Positions 17,526 through 25,634 of a stretch of DNA of 64,000 nt are shown piece by piece. The translations under genes were made by a program, and so were the position numbers. Every line of letters starts with the position of its first letter. Position 1 is the stretch's first letter. The stretch is from Motilimonas eburnea (lineage in GTDB: Bacteria; Pseudomonadota; Gammaproteobacteria; Enterobacterales; CBDFNC01), in the NCBI RefSeq assembly GCF_021295345.1, contig NZ_JAIMJB010000001.1, positions 186,001 through 250,000 on the forward strand. Direction: 5' to 3'. Below the pieces are notes generated by a model, which worked only from the letters and a program-made list of their open reading frames with translations, was not told the origin of the DNA and did no database searches.

Positions 17526-19376
17526 TTAGATTTTGACCTGCTCACAGGCAGGACATAAAGCATAAATGCCTTTGGGATCATTAAACTGCACTAAAGGCGC
17601 AGCTTGTTCATCAAGGGCCTTTAGGAATTGGCGCACCGTTGATGAGCTAATCACGCTTTGTTCAACGATTTGCGCCGATTGCGTCATTAAGTCCGCCATA
17701 AATTGCTCTTTCGCGCTGAGCTCAGGGCGGATCACTTTCACTTCATAGTTTTCTAGTTGAGCCAAATTCACCGCGCGGCTAAGGGCGATATCTAGCCCTC
17801 CAAGGTGATCCACTAAGCCTTTCTCTTTGGCATCCTGACCGGTCCAAACGCGGCCTTGGGCTAGCTTGTCGACTTGCTCTAGGTTCATGTTTCGCCCCTC
17901 GGCAACCACAGAAATAAACTGCTGATAGCCATTGTCTATGCCCATTTGGATGATTTGCTTCATGTAATCAGGCAAAGGCCTGGTGACATCGACGCCACTT
18001 AATACATGAGTGCCCACGCCATCGTTATTAATGCCCATTTTCGCCAGCGCATTTTCAAGGGTAGCAAACATACCAAAAATACCGATAGAGCCGGTTAGTG
18101 TGACGGGCGAGGCCACGATTTCATTCGCGGCCGAGGCAATCCAATATCCGCCCGACGCACTAGTGCTGCTCATGGACACAACCACAGGTTTGTTGGCTTG
18201 TTTTAACGCTAAAATTTCTTGGCGCACTTGTTCCGATGCAAACGCACTGCCGCCCGGTGTATCAAGGCGCAATACCACTGCTTTAACATGAGGGTCGATG
18301 CGCGCTTGGCTCAATAAATCGGATAAGGTCTCGCCGCCAATCACGCCGGTAGGTTGCTTGCCACTCATAATTTGGCCGCTAGCAAAAATGGCCGCTACCT
18401 TATCTTGGCCTTGTTCATGGTAATTAAAGGCGTCAGGGATGGCTGCTAGGTAACTGTTTAAGCCGATATTTAAATAGCTTTCACCCGAGTGACTTTTGCC
18501 AATATTGGCCATCAAGAATTGGTTAGCTTGTTGCTGAGTGCGCAATTCATCCACCAAGCCTGTTGCTTTTGCATAAGCCGCTTGATCGCCATTGACAGAG
18601 CGAAGTCGGGCTAAATAGCTTTCGATATTCGGCGCCACATCGTCTTGGCCAATTTGGCGCTGAGCCGCCACCGAACTGACATAACTATCCCAAAGCTGAT
18701 TTAACCAGTGCAGGTTTGCCTCTTTACTAGTGGCAGACATATCATTACGGGTGTAGGGCTCAACAAAGGATTTGTAAGTGCCCACTTTAAAAACGTGAGG
18801 GGTAATATCGAGCTTTTCGATGGCCGACTTAAAGTACAAACGATATACGCCTAGGCCTTGCAGTAAGATGGCGCCTTGAGGATTGAGCATCACTTCATCG
18901 GCATAGCTGGCTAAAAAATACTGACTTTGACTATAGAAATCGCCATAAGCGTAGATCTTTTTGCCACTGGCCTTAAATTTATCTAATGCATCACCTATCT
19001 CAAACAGCTTATTCATGCCGGTGCCTTGCAATTGTTCAAGGCGCAGTACCAGTGCACTAATACGGTTATCTGATTGGGCAAAGCGGATGGCATGGATGAT
19101 ATCGGTTAAGGCTGTTTCACGAAACTGATTGGGATCTTTGCCAAAAATCTCATTGGATATTTCTTGAAAAGGATCAACAGGGCGGCGCTCTTCTACTATC
19201 ACACCAGACAAGTCGAGTGTTAATGCCGCGCCTTGCGGTACTTGAACACTGTTGTCGGTATTAAAACCTATCACCACCACCGCCACAATGGCGAGGAAAA
19301 TTAAATTCAAAATCAACAATCTAACAAAGTTGATAGTTTTGCCTATGGTTCTAAACAGCCACTTAATTGCTCGCAA
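17526..19376 (-). CDS. sppA: Signal peptide peptidase SppA (protease IV)
   Basis: Inner-membrane Ser/Lys-dyad protease that degrades cleaved signal peptides at the periplasmic face. The 616-aa length fits the double-domain (67 kDa) type. A single N-terminal membrane anchor spans about residues 17-40. The catalytic Lys is expected in the N-terminal half near 'VGTYKSFVEPYTRNDMS'. The catalytic Ser lies in 'SSTSASGGYWIASAANEI' of the C-terminal half, preceded by 'RLDTPGGSAFASE'. The last residues contain a CPAC pair. It is divergent from ydjA, its neighbour in Escherichia coli as well. Confidence 0.95.
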   Translation of the reverse strand: MRAIKWLFRTIGKTINFVRLLILNLIFLAIVAVVVIGFNTDNSVQVPQGAALTLDLSGVIVEERRPVDPFQEISNEIFGKDPNQFRETALTDIIHAIRFAQSDNRISALVLRLEQLQGTGMNKLFEIGDALDKFKASGKKIYAYGDFYSQSQYFLASYADEVMLNPQGAILLQGLGVYRLYFKSAIEKLDITPHVFKVGTYKSFVEPYTRNDMSATSKEANLHWLNQLWDSYVSSVAAQRQIGQDDVAPNIESYLARLRSVNGDQAAYAKATGLVDELRTQQQANQFLMANIGKSHSGESYLNIGLNSYLAAIPDAFNYHEQGQDKVAAIFASGQIMSGKQPTGVIGGETLSDLLSQARIDPHVKAVVLRLDTPGGSAFASEQVRQEILALKQANKPVVVSMSSTSASGGYWIASAANEIVASPVTLTGSIGIFGMFATLENALAKMGINNDGVGTHVLSGVDVTRPLPDYMKQIIQMGIDNGYQQFISVVAEGRNMNLEQVDKLAQGRVWTGQDAKEKGLVDHLGGLDIALSRAVNLAQLENYEVKVIRPELSAKEQFMADLMTQSAQIVEQSVISSSTVRQFLKALDEQAAPLVQFNDPKGIYALCPACEQVKI

Positions 19377-19515
19377 AATCGTATTCCCTTAACTAACGAA
19401 TGGTTTCACTTTACTAGAGAAGCGCACAAGAAAAAACTCTTACGCGCAAAGGTTTCATCTTCGGGTCTCAACTATTATGATATTGATTACTATTTACTAA
19501 AGGAAGTCTTGCTCT

Positions 19516-20064
19516 ATGTTAGCCATGGATTTATTACTTAAACGTCGCTCTTGTGCTCGCTTAACCGAGCCTGCTCCCGATAGCTGTGAACTTGAAACTA
19601 TTCTTCAGGCTGGCTTGCGCGCCCCCGATCACGGCGGCCTACACCCTTGGCGCTTTATCGTTGCTCAAGGCGATGGTTTGTTACGTTTAGGTGATATTTA
19701 CTATCAAGCCATGCAAGCTCAAGGTGCAGACGAAGCGGCCCTGCAAAAAGCGCAAAATATGCCCCAACGTGCACCTTTAGTGATCACTGTGGTCGCCCGA
19801 GTAACGCCAGAGCATAAAGTACCCGAGGTTGAGCAAGTGATTTCCGCAGGTTGCGCCGTACACGCCATGCAAATGGCCGCACAAGCTCTAGGTTATGGCG
19901 GTATTTGGCGCTCGGGCGAGCTATGTTACAACCCTGATGTTGAGCAAGGCTTAGGGCTCGGTGAAAACGAAAGCCTCGTCGGCTTTTTATATATCGGCAG
20001 CAAAGTCGCTGAGCCACCTGCGCCTAAATCCTTAAGCGTGGATGATTTTGTTATTTATCTATAG
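19516..20064 (+). CDS. ydjA: YdjA-like nitroreductase family protein
   Basis: Small FMN-dependent nitroreductase-like protein of 182 aa; the physiological substrate is not known. The N-terminal 'LLLKRRSCARLTEPAP' and 'GLRAPDHGGLHPWRF' match the YdjA subgroup, and 'AAQALGYGGIWRSGE' is the conserved C-terminal stretch. The ATG at 19516 has AAAGGAAG nine bases upstream, so it is preferred over the ATG at 19525. Divergent from sppA, as in Escherichia coli. Confidence 0.9.
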   Translation: MLAMDLLLKRRSCARLTEPAPDSCELETILQAGLRAPDHGGLHPWRFIVAQGDGLLRLGDIYYQAMQAQGADEAALQKAQNMPQRAPLVITVVARVTPEHKVPEVEQVISAGCAVHAMQMAAQALGYGGIWRSGELCYNPDVEQGLGLGENESLVGFLYIGSKVAEPPAPKSLSVDDFVIYL

Positions 20065-20265
20065 CTTTCAATAAATAGGGCGTTTTGCTTCAAGTTGTGG
20101 TCATACTTTATTGCTTTCGCCCTGTAAGATCTGAACGTTTCTGATGCCTCTGAATACATTAATCGGGGCACGAGGGTGGCCATTGTTGGTTAGGCAATTA
20201 ACTTAGCCACTAGTTTAGCTAATTTTGGAAGTGCTTTGAGTATGCTCCTATGTCGGAGGCGTTAA

Positions 20266-20688
20266 TTGGGACTGAAAACTTGGCAGAAGGTGGCGATGAC
20301 TTTGGCCTTCATGGCTGTTGGCATTCCCGCCATCCTAGCAATTATGTTTATCGTTATCACCAGTGACCTGTGCGGTAATGAAAAATACGCAGAAGTGCTG
20401 TCGCCCAACAAAGAATATAAAGCGGTGATTTTCCAGCGTGATTGTGGCGCCACTACAGGATTTAGCACCCATATTTCATTGCTTGATGTTAATAAGGAGC
20501 TGGGTAATGAGGCGGGTAATATATTTGTTATTGAAGGGCTGGCAAATCAAGTGGCGCCTAACATTCGGTGGATTTCTGACTTCCAGCTTAATATTCATCG
20601 AAGCTTAATTGGCACAGAGCGATTAGCACAAACAAGCTGGGGAGTAAGTAGCCAGATTAAGGTGGTTTATAGCCCTGATGGCCATTAG
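20266..20688 (+). CDS. Hypothetical membrane-anchored protein, TTG start
   Basis: A 140-aa protein of unknown function. It has one N-terminal membrane segment (about 9-32) and a short soluble part with 'LSPNKEYKAVIFQRDCGATTGFST' and 'QIKVVYSPDGH'. The 'SPnkeYkA...RDCGATT' pattern recurs in small uncharacterised bacterial proteins; I cannot give the family with certainty. The TTG start is chosen because GGAGG (20255-20259) lies six bases upstream. A decayed copy of its last 20 or so codons lies 750 bp downstream, so the gene was once duplicated. It opens the accessory stretch after ydjA. Confidence 0.7.
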   Translation: MGLKTWQKVAMTLAFMAVGIPAILAIMFIVITSDLCGNEKYAEVLSPNKEYKAVIFQRDCGATTGFSTHISLLDVNKELGNEAGNIFVIEGLANQVAPNIRWISDFQLNIHRSLIGTERLAQTSWGVSSQIKVVYSPDGH

Positions 20689-20752
20689 TAACCCAAAGTG
20701 CGTTTTGTGTTTTGATTACAGGTGAATAGTACAACGGCTTGGAAGGTGGATA

Positions 20753-21217
20753 ATGCAAGGTTGGCATGTAGATTTAAGGCTATTAAAAGCTGAACATGAC
20801 TCGGGTTATTGTGTCATGCGCAGCAGTCAGCCCGATGACTCGGGATTTATCACTAACAACGCCTACAATCCGGAGTTATTTGAGCAAGGGGTTAGGGCTT
20901 ATTTAAACGCATATTCACAAAATATGGTTCTGTCATTGATGGATAAACTAGGTTTGGATATTGACAAGGCAGTTAGTCGAATAAATCAGTATCTATTAGC
21001 TACTGACATGGTTGGAAAAGTGAGTCAGCCCAGTAATGATAGCTTTGCTATGAAGGTTCAATGCGAAGGCATACCTAAACTCCTTTCAGATGACGAACTC
21101 AGAGCATTTTTGAGACCTGAAAATGTCTGCCCATTTTGGGTCAGTATGTCTTTACGTGCAGCAGTTAATACCTCAGTTTCTAAGCATTTGGGATTTGATG
21201 TTTTATTAAATAAGTAG
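20753..21217 (+). CDS. Hypothetical protein
   Basis: A 154-aa cytoplasmic protein that I do not recognise. It has no signal peptide or membrane segment and is mixed in charge, with a helical-looking middle (QNMVLSLMDKLGLDIDKAVSRINQYLL). The ATG at 20753 has GGAAGGTGG just upstream. It sits between a small membrane protein and that protein's decayed duplicate. It may have arrived with the same accessory segment. Confidence 0.6.
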   Translation: MQGWHVDLRLLKAEHDSGYCVMRSSQPDDSGFITNNAYNPELFEQGVRAYLNAYSQNMVLSLMDKLGLDIDKAVSRINQYLLATDMVGKVSQPSNDSFAMKVQCEGIPKLLSDDELRAFLRPENVCPFWVSMSLRAAVNTSVSKHLGFDVLLNK

Positions 21218-21676
21218 ACTAAGCTCAATGGGGTTAGTGAATTGCCTCGCTTTTGAAGCTTTCAATTATATGTCTAAGTAGCTGAGTGTGAACTTTTTTG
21301 TTGAATGGCTATACCAAGTGTTCTGGGTCGAGCGATGGTTGTAGAATGACATTTTGTCTTAATAATCAATAATAGAATAATAACAGGACATCCTTTCAAA
21401 TGATGGATTTCATATCTTGAGATTCATATTTAGTCAGCTTAACGATATCCGTGCGACTAGCAAAAGCAAGTTGGGGAGTGACTAATCAGATTAAGGTGGT
21501 TTATGGCTCTGATGGCATCGAGTAGAGCGAGGATGCTCTACCTTTCCGAAATGTCGGACTGTCGAGCAAGCCAACTGAACCCTCTCGCGGTTGAGTTATA
21601 GCCTTGACACTTTATTGACTTAATTTAGCCTGAAAGTAGAATCACCCTATGATTTCATTATAAGTTGTAGGGATAT
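21218..21676. other. Intergenic region with a decayed gene tail and hairpins
   Basis: No intact gene. Apart from the remnant at 21435-21525, a hairpin GTAGAGC/GCTCTAC (21522-21541) and a small CCGA/TCGG stem directly after it follow the remnant's stop. The MerR gene's promoter should lie in the last 80 bp, where TTGACA at 21605-21610 is the best -35-like hexamer but has no clear partner. Confidence 0.5.
21435..21525 (+). pseudogene. Decayed second copy of the 3' end of the gene at 20266-20688
   Basis: The copy reads RLAKASWGVTNQIKVVYGSDG, against RLAQTSWGVSSQIKVVYSPDG in the intact gene. CAGCTTAA upstream also matches, with a deletion of about 17 bases between. In-frame stops precede the conserved part, so the copy is dead. 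Confidence 0.8.
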
Positions 21677-22039
21677 ATGCGGATCCAAGAAGTCTCAAAG
21701 CAAACGGGTTTATCAGGGTACACCATTCGCTATTACGAAAAGGCGGGTTTAATTGGTGACGTGCCAAGAGATAGCGCGGGCCACCGCTTTTTTCGTGAAC
21801 AAGATGTAAAGTGGATCCACTTTGTGAATTGCCTTAAAACCACGGGCATGCCCCTAAAAGAAATCAAGGCGTATGCGGCCAAGGTTGGGGATGCGCAAAA
21901 CCAAGGGGATTTTTTACTGTCGATTATGCAAAAACACAAGAAGCGCCTTGAGCAGCAGTTGCTGCAAACTCAAGACTTTCTTGCTCATATTGATTGGAAA
22001 ATTACCCATTATCAAAGCTTAATCGATGAAACCAAATAA
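21677..22039 (+). CDS. MerR-family transcriptional regulator
   Basis: A 120-aa DNA-binding regulator. The N-terminal winged helix-turn-helix is clear: 'MRIQEVSKQTGLSGYTIRYYEKAGLIG' and 'GHRFFREQDVKWIHFVNCLKTTGMPLKEIKAYA'. A coiled-coil dimerisation helix follows (about 85-118, KHKKRLEQQLLQTQDFLAHIDWKI). No Cys-rich metal-binding tail is present, so it fits the small-molecule or electrophile-responding branch rather than metal sensors. It converges on the aldo-keto reductase gene with 15 bp between stops. That gene's promoter has the stretched 19-bp spacer with a dyad that MerR proteins act on, so this pair is probably regulator and target. Confidence 0.9.
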   Translation: MRIQEVSKQTGLSGYTIRYYEKAGLIGDVPRDSAGHRFFREQDVKWIHFVNCLKTTGMPLKEIKAYAAKVGDAQNQGDFLLSIMQKHKKRLEQQLLQTQDFLAHIDWKITHYQSLIDETK

Positions 22040-22054
22040 GCCTAGGGGGGAAGG

Positions 22055-23035
22055 TTAGGCGGCGGAACCTTCAATTTGCTGCAGTTGTCCACTCAAATCA
22101 CCTAAGCGTTGATAGATTTCGGCAGAGATTGCTATTTCGGCTGCGCCGATTAATCCAGCCAATTGCGCAACATTTCGCGCGCCAATAATGGTGCCCGTTG
22201 TAGCCGGGTGAGCTAATGTCCATGCAATGCTTAATTGCGCAACGGAGCAGTTTAGTTGCTCACTTAAACGTGCCAATTTGGCAACGAAGTCGAGGTTGTT
22301 GGTTAAGTTTGGCTCTTGGTAAAAATGCGACTTATGACGCCAATCTCTTGTATCTAGGTTAGCAACGCGCTGTTTTGTCATTCGACCAGAAAGCAAACCA
22401 TTGGCCATGCTGGAATGATGGATTGTGCCGACTTGATGCGCTTGACACCAAGGCAATATGCAGGCTTCCACTTCTCGACTCAACAGTGAATACGCTGGTT
22501 GATTTGAGGTGATTGGCGCTATTTTGTGTAGCGATGCCAGCTGCTCGGCCGTAAAGTTAGAGACGCCAATTTCGCGCACTTTTCCCTGTTTTTTTAATTC
22601 GGCCAAGGTGTGCCAAGCTTGCTCAAGTTGGTGCTCGGGCACGGGGCGATGAATTTGGTACAAGTCAATCACATCAACCCCTAGGCGAGATAAGCTAGCT
22701 TCTACTTCCTTGGTTATTTGCTCGGGGCTAAGGCCTGGAATCAATTCACTTTCGCCTTGGTTCCAGTAAAAACCACACTTAGTCATGATATAGGGCCGCT
22801 GTGAGGTTTGTTTTAACGCCTTACCTATGACCCGCTCAGCATTACCTAAACCATAGGCTGGAGCAGTGTCGATCCAGTTAATGCCCGATTCTAGTGCTTT
22901 ATGAATGGTGTTGATGGAATCTTGCTCAGATTGAGTGCCCCAGCCCCAATCGCCAATATCCCCACCAATAGCCCAGCTGCCTAAGCCCAAAACCGATAGT
23001 GATAAATCTGATCTTCCTAGTTGACGAGTTTCCAT
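22055..23035 (-). CDS. Aldo/keto reductase
   Basis: A 326-aa NADPH-dependent oxidoreductase of the AKR superfamily; the substrate is unknown. The catalytic tetrad can be read: Asp and Tyr in 'WIDTAPAYGLGNAE', Lys in 'IMTKCGF' and His in 'DLYQIHRPVP'. The cofactor-binding 'GTIIGARNVAQL' lies near the C-terminus. AAGGAG precedes the ATG at good spacing. The upstream promoter is of MerR type, and a MerR gene lies immediately downstream in the opposite direction. This suggests induction by an aldehyde or other reactive carbonyl. Confidence 0.92.
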   Translation of the reverse strand: METRQLGRSDLSLSVLGLGSWAIGGDIGDWGWGTQSEQDSINTIHKALESGINWIDTAPAYGLGNAERVIGKALKQTSQRPYIMTKCGFYWNQGESELIPGLSPEQITKEVEASLSRLGVDVIDLYQIHRPVPEHQLEQAWHTLAELKKQGKVREIGVSNFTAEQLASLHKIAPITSNQPAYSLLSREVEACILPWCQAHQVGTIHHSSMANGLLSGRMTKQRVANLDTRDWRHKSHFYQEPNLTNNLDFVAKLARLSEQLNCSVAQLSIAWTLAHPATTGTIIGARNVAQLAGLIGAAEIAISAEIYQRLGDLSGQLQQIEGSAA

Positions 23036-23075
23036 GATAATGCTCCTTAATGGCTGTTTCTAATTCACTAAGGTC

Positions 23076-23106
23076 ATGCTAATTGTTAGAGTTAACTCTA
23101 AGTCAA
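23076..23106 (-). promoter_or_regulatory. MerR-type promoter with dyad operator for the aldo/keto reductase
   Basis: On the minus strand, TTGACT (23106-23101) and TAGCAT (23081-23076) are 19 bp apart, two more than the usual 17. Inside the spacer region is a perfect 16-bp palindrome TTAGAGTTAACTCTAA (23086-23101). A long spacer with a centred dyad is the hallmark of promoters switched on by MerR-family proteins. Confidence 0.85.
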
Positions 23107-23284
23107 CAGCTTATTTTGAAATATTATTCAATCAGTTCCACCATAGAGCTGTTACCGACCGATGCTATCGCCGTGTGCGTAATTGAGTTTTTTAACTTCA
23201 CATGCAGGCGATCCGTTTTCATTACACCACATGCTAGTGCTAGCCCCGATGGCTCGCTATGATGGCCAAACGAAAAGGAAGATC

Positions 23285-23650
23285 ATGAACTATCAAGCAA
23301 TCAATATAAAAGAGAAGCTTTCACAATTTGACGCCCTTTGGTCACCTCGCGTTATCGCCGAAATGAACGATTACCAATTTAAGCTGGCTAAAGGCGAAGG
23401 TGAATTTGTCTGGCATGCTCACCAAGACACCGATGAGGTGTTTATCGTGATTGACGGTACACTAGAAATTGAATTTCGCGATGGTAAGGTCACGCTCACT
23501 AATGGGGAAATGTTTGTCATACCTAAGGGGGTAGAGCATAAACCCTTTGCCAAAGGACTGTGCCAAGTACTGCTGGTTGAACCAAGGGGCGTTATTAATA
23601 CTGGGGATGCGGGCGGAGATCTGACCGCTGAAGCAGATATTTGGATTTAA
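23285..23650 (+). CDS. Cupin-domain protein
   Basis: A 121-aa small cupin, a single beta-barrel. The first cupin motif is seen in '[19 protein letters not shown]' (two His and a Glu as metal ligands) and the second in '[16 protein letters not shown]' (last His). Function and metal are unknown. The frame is open from 23183, but the ATG at 23285 has AAAAGGAAG five bases upstream, and the residues before it look non-coding. It is divergent from the aldo-keto reductase, so the two share a 249-bp intergenic region. Confidence 0.85.
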   Translation: MNYQAINIKEKLSQFDALWSPRVIAEMNDYQFKLAKGEGEFVWHAHQDTDEVFIVIDGTLEIEFRDGKVTLTNGEMFVIPKGVEHKPFAKGLCQVLLVEPRGVINTGDAGGDLTAEADIWI

Positions 23651-23713
23651 CTTGGATTTACTGGTCACCCTCGACAAATAGATTCAGATCGGGATACGCC
23701 ATTAGAGAACATC

Positions 23714-24145
23714 ATGTATTTAATCTTAGCGCTTATATTTATCGTCATTGTTGCTGCGCTGTGCTGGTTTGATGATAGCTTACCAAAGCAATATCGCCGC
23801 CGAGTTTGCATGGGACGGCGCTGGAAACAGGCTTTTCCTGCTGCAAAAAAGCAAGATATGCGGCGGTTTTTAACGGATTTCACCTTAGCATTTGCTTTTG
23901 ATGAGAAAGACAAATTGCAGTTTGCGCCAACAGATAAAATTCTGGATATTTACCGTGCCCTTTACCCTAAAAAATGGATGCCAGATTCGCTAGAGATTGA
24001 AACCTTGGCTGAAGACATGGCCGTTAAATATCAAGTAAAGCTTGAGGGCATTTGGTACGATGATCTAACTTTGGGGGAGCTATATCTCGCAACACAACCG
24101 GGGAAATCTGCCGTTGCATTGGGACATTGTCAGCTATCTAAATAG
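23714..24145 (+). CDS. Hypothetical protein with N-terminal membrane anchor
   Basis: A 143-aa protein that I do not recognise by name. One hydrophobic segment at residues 1-18 precedes a soluble part with 'FAPTDKILDIYRALYPKKWMPDSLEIETLAEDM' and 'IWYDDLTLGELYLAT'. This helix-rich, acidic pattern faintly recalls DUF1493 or acyl-carrier-like small proteins, but I would not assign it. A broken small gene starts three bases after its stop, so the two were probably an operon. Confidence 0.65.
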   Translation: MYLILALIFIVIVAALCWFDDSLPKQYRRRVCMGRRWKQAFPAAKKQDMRRFLTDFTLAFAFDEKDKLQFAPTDKILDIYRALYPKKWMPDSLEIETLAEDMAVKYQVKLEGIWYDDLTLGELYLATQPGKSAVALGHCQLSK

Positions 24146-24147
24146 GT

Positions 24148-24327
24148 ATGCATGATTATCACGCCGTAAACTACGCCAAAGATAAATAACACCAGTACAT
24201 CCTAGCAGTTTTGAGCCCCATTGCAGCGGGGGCATTGGGGTATTTGATTTGGCAAAGCTTAATCGTCAAGGCCAAGCTTATTAAGCTAAGGAGTAAAAGA
24301 AAAGTGCAAACTGGTTCATGGACATGA
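24148..24327 (+). pseudogene. Small membrane-protein gene broken by a TAA codon
   Basis: Starting at the ATG at 24148, the frame encodes 13 residues, then a TAA at 24187. It continues in the same frame as HQYILAVLSPIAAGALGYLI and onward through a Lys/Arg-rich end (KLIKLRSKRKV) to a TGA at 24325-24327. The part after the stop has the look of a real membrane segment with a basic flank. One substitution would restore a 59-residue protein. The rest of the region to 24506 shows nothing recognisable. Confidence 0.55.
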
Positions 24328-24506
24328 TTCTTTTGCTTGGCTTGATTTTATCCAATCCTAGCGCATAAAGCCTTGTTTAGAGATTATCTGTCTTCGGTGT
24401 GCTCTGGAATGGGAGCTCGTCGTGAGCCTTAACCATACCGATATTTGAGTAGGGCGCCTAGTTTACATATATCCCAGCTCCCTTCTAACTAAACTTTTTC
24501 ATATGG

Positions 24507-24881
24507 CTAAGGACAAATTTTGCCGAGCTCTACTGGTTGAGTGAGGCTCATTTCACCGTCTAACGCTCGATAAACTATGGTGTGGTAAACCTCACTATTA
24601 TCCATCTCAAATTCAAACGCATAATTGACACCATTCACCACTTGGGAATGCACAGACAGTACCTTGGTTAGTTGTGCATCAGTAACCATTGAGTTTAGGG
24701 CAAAATCTAGAGTTTCTTGAGCCTGAGGTGACATGTCTTTCTGAGACCAACCACCAGCAAGGTTCTTGCTGTTGCAAATAGGGCTTTCGTATGTCATCGA
24801 TGCCGTTTCCTTTGGTGATAAACTGCACCCTGCCAGAGTGAAAATACTTAACAAAGCTAGATAGGTGATAGGGTACTTCAT
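24507..24881 (-). CDS. Cystatin-like lipoprotein
   Basis: A 124-aa predicted lipoprotein with lipobox LAGC (Cys19). The mature part has the cystatin layout: an N-terminal 'AGGWSQ' Gly pair, a helix 'AQETLDFALNSMVTD', then the inhibitory-loop motif QVVNG (QxVxG) in 'VHSQVVNGVNYAFEFEM', and further strands. Cystatins block papain-like cysteine proteases by inserting the Gly N-terminus and the QxVxG loop. A surface-anchored version could guard the envelope against such proteases. Target and location are inference; the motif is directly visible. Confidence 0.8.
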   Translation of the reverse strand: MKYPITYLALLSIFTLAGCSLSPKETASMTYESPICNSKNLAGGWSQKDMSPQAQETLDFALNSMVTDAQLTKVLSVHSQVVNGVNYAFEFEMDNSEVYHTIVYRALDGEMSLTQPVELGKICP

Positions 24882-25190
24882 TTTGATTTCTCTCTTTAAT
24901 TAAATAGTTAACCTATCTTAGCCACCAAGTGCCGTTCGATCGCTTGTGTAGCTCACAAAAAGTAACAGGACTCCCACTAACTTGCCCTAGCTTATATCTC
25001 GGCATTATTGTCAGTATTTTAGGTGAATGTTCCCTCTTCCATTTGAACCTGTTGCTTCCATGTTGTCTACGACGTGACTGAGTATCTTTAACTCTGCCAC
25101 AACTTTTCGTTACGCTTAACAGCTAAAGCAGTGGCTATTTTAGAGCGTCCAGCCCCAAGGGATATGTCGTTTTTACTTGTTATCATTTTG
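24882..25190. other. Intergenic region without recognisable features
   Basis: 309 bp between two minus-strand orphan genes. No plausible gene, tRNA or terminator is seen. It should contain the promoter of the cystatin-like gene. Confidence 0.5.
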
Positions 25191-25526
25191 CTAGAAATAG
25201 AAATGAACACTTGTGCCGTATTCCTTAGCTTTTATAAGAAGGTATTTGATTTCATTTACAATGTCGTGAACTTTCGGCTCCCATTGTTGGGTTTGAATAT
25301 AAGCCAAGACAACCGGAACGGAATTTTTTGCTGGCAAGATTTCATCTTCATAGTCATCGATCATTGACCCACAGAGCTTGTTGATATCATCAAAGAAACC
25401 CGCTGACCATAAATTAGCAAATTGCTCTTTTGACAGGATAATTTCTTCCAATTGCTCTGGAGGGCATTGATCTAAGTCCAGTAATCTCTCAGCTTCCGTG
25501 TTCTTCGGAACAGTGATCGTTTTCAT
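25191..25526 (-). CDS. Hypothetical small acidic protein
   Basis: A 111-aa acidic protein without a signal peptide. I do not recognise it. It has a helical N-terminal half (EQLEEIILSKEQFANLWSAGFFDDINKLCGSMIDDYEDEI) and a C-terminal half ending in 'YGTSVHFYF'. Size, acidity and position beside an Imm26-like gene make an immunity-type role possible, but nothing shows it directly. The start has no clear ribosome site. Confidence 0.55.
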   Translation of the reverse strand: MKTITVPKNTEAERLLDLDQCPPEQLEEIILSKEQFANLWSAGFFDDINKLCGSMIDDYEDEILPAKNSVPVVLAYIQTQQWEPKVHDIVNEIKYLLIKAKEYGTSVHFYF

Positions 25527-25634
25527 ATTGAGTAATAACGCTGGTTTATGGGGAGTTATTTATGTAGTTGAGTTTTGGTGGGATGTGGTGAAGCCACCTA
25601 AAATGGAGCGAAAAATGTCTCCATGATGGCTTTG

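Noticed and set aside
23183-23284. 34-residue N-terminal extension of the cupin protein
   Set aside because: The extension has no ribosome site, while AAAAGGAAG precedes the internal ATG at 23285.
25131-25367. Plus-strand frame opposite the acidic orphan gene
   Set aside because: It is the shadow of the minus-strand gene at 25191-25526, and its start lies in non-coding sequence.
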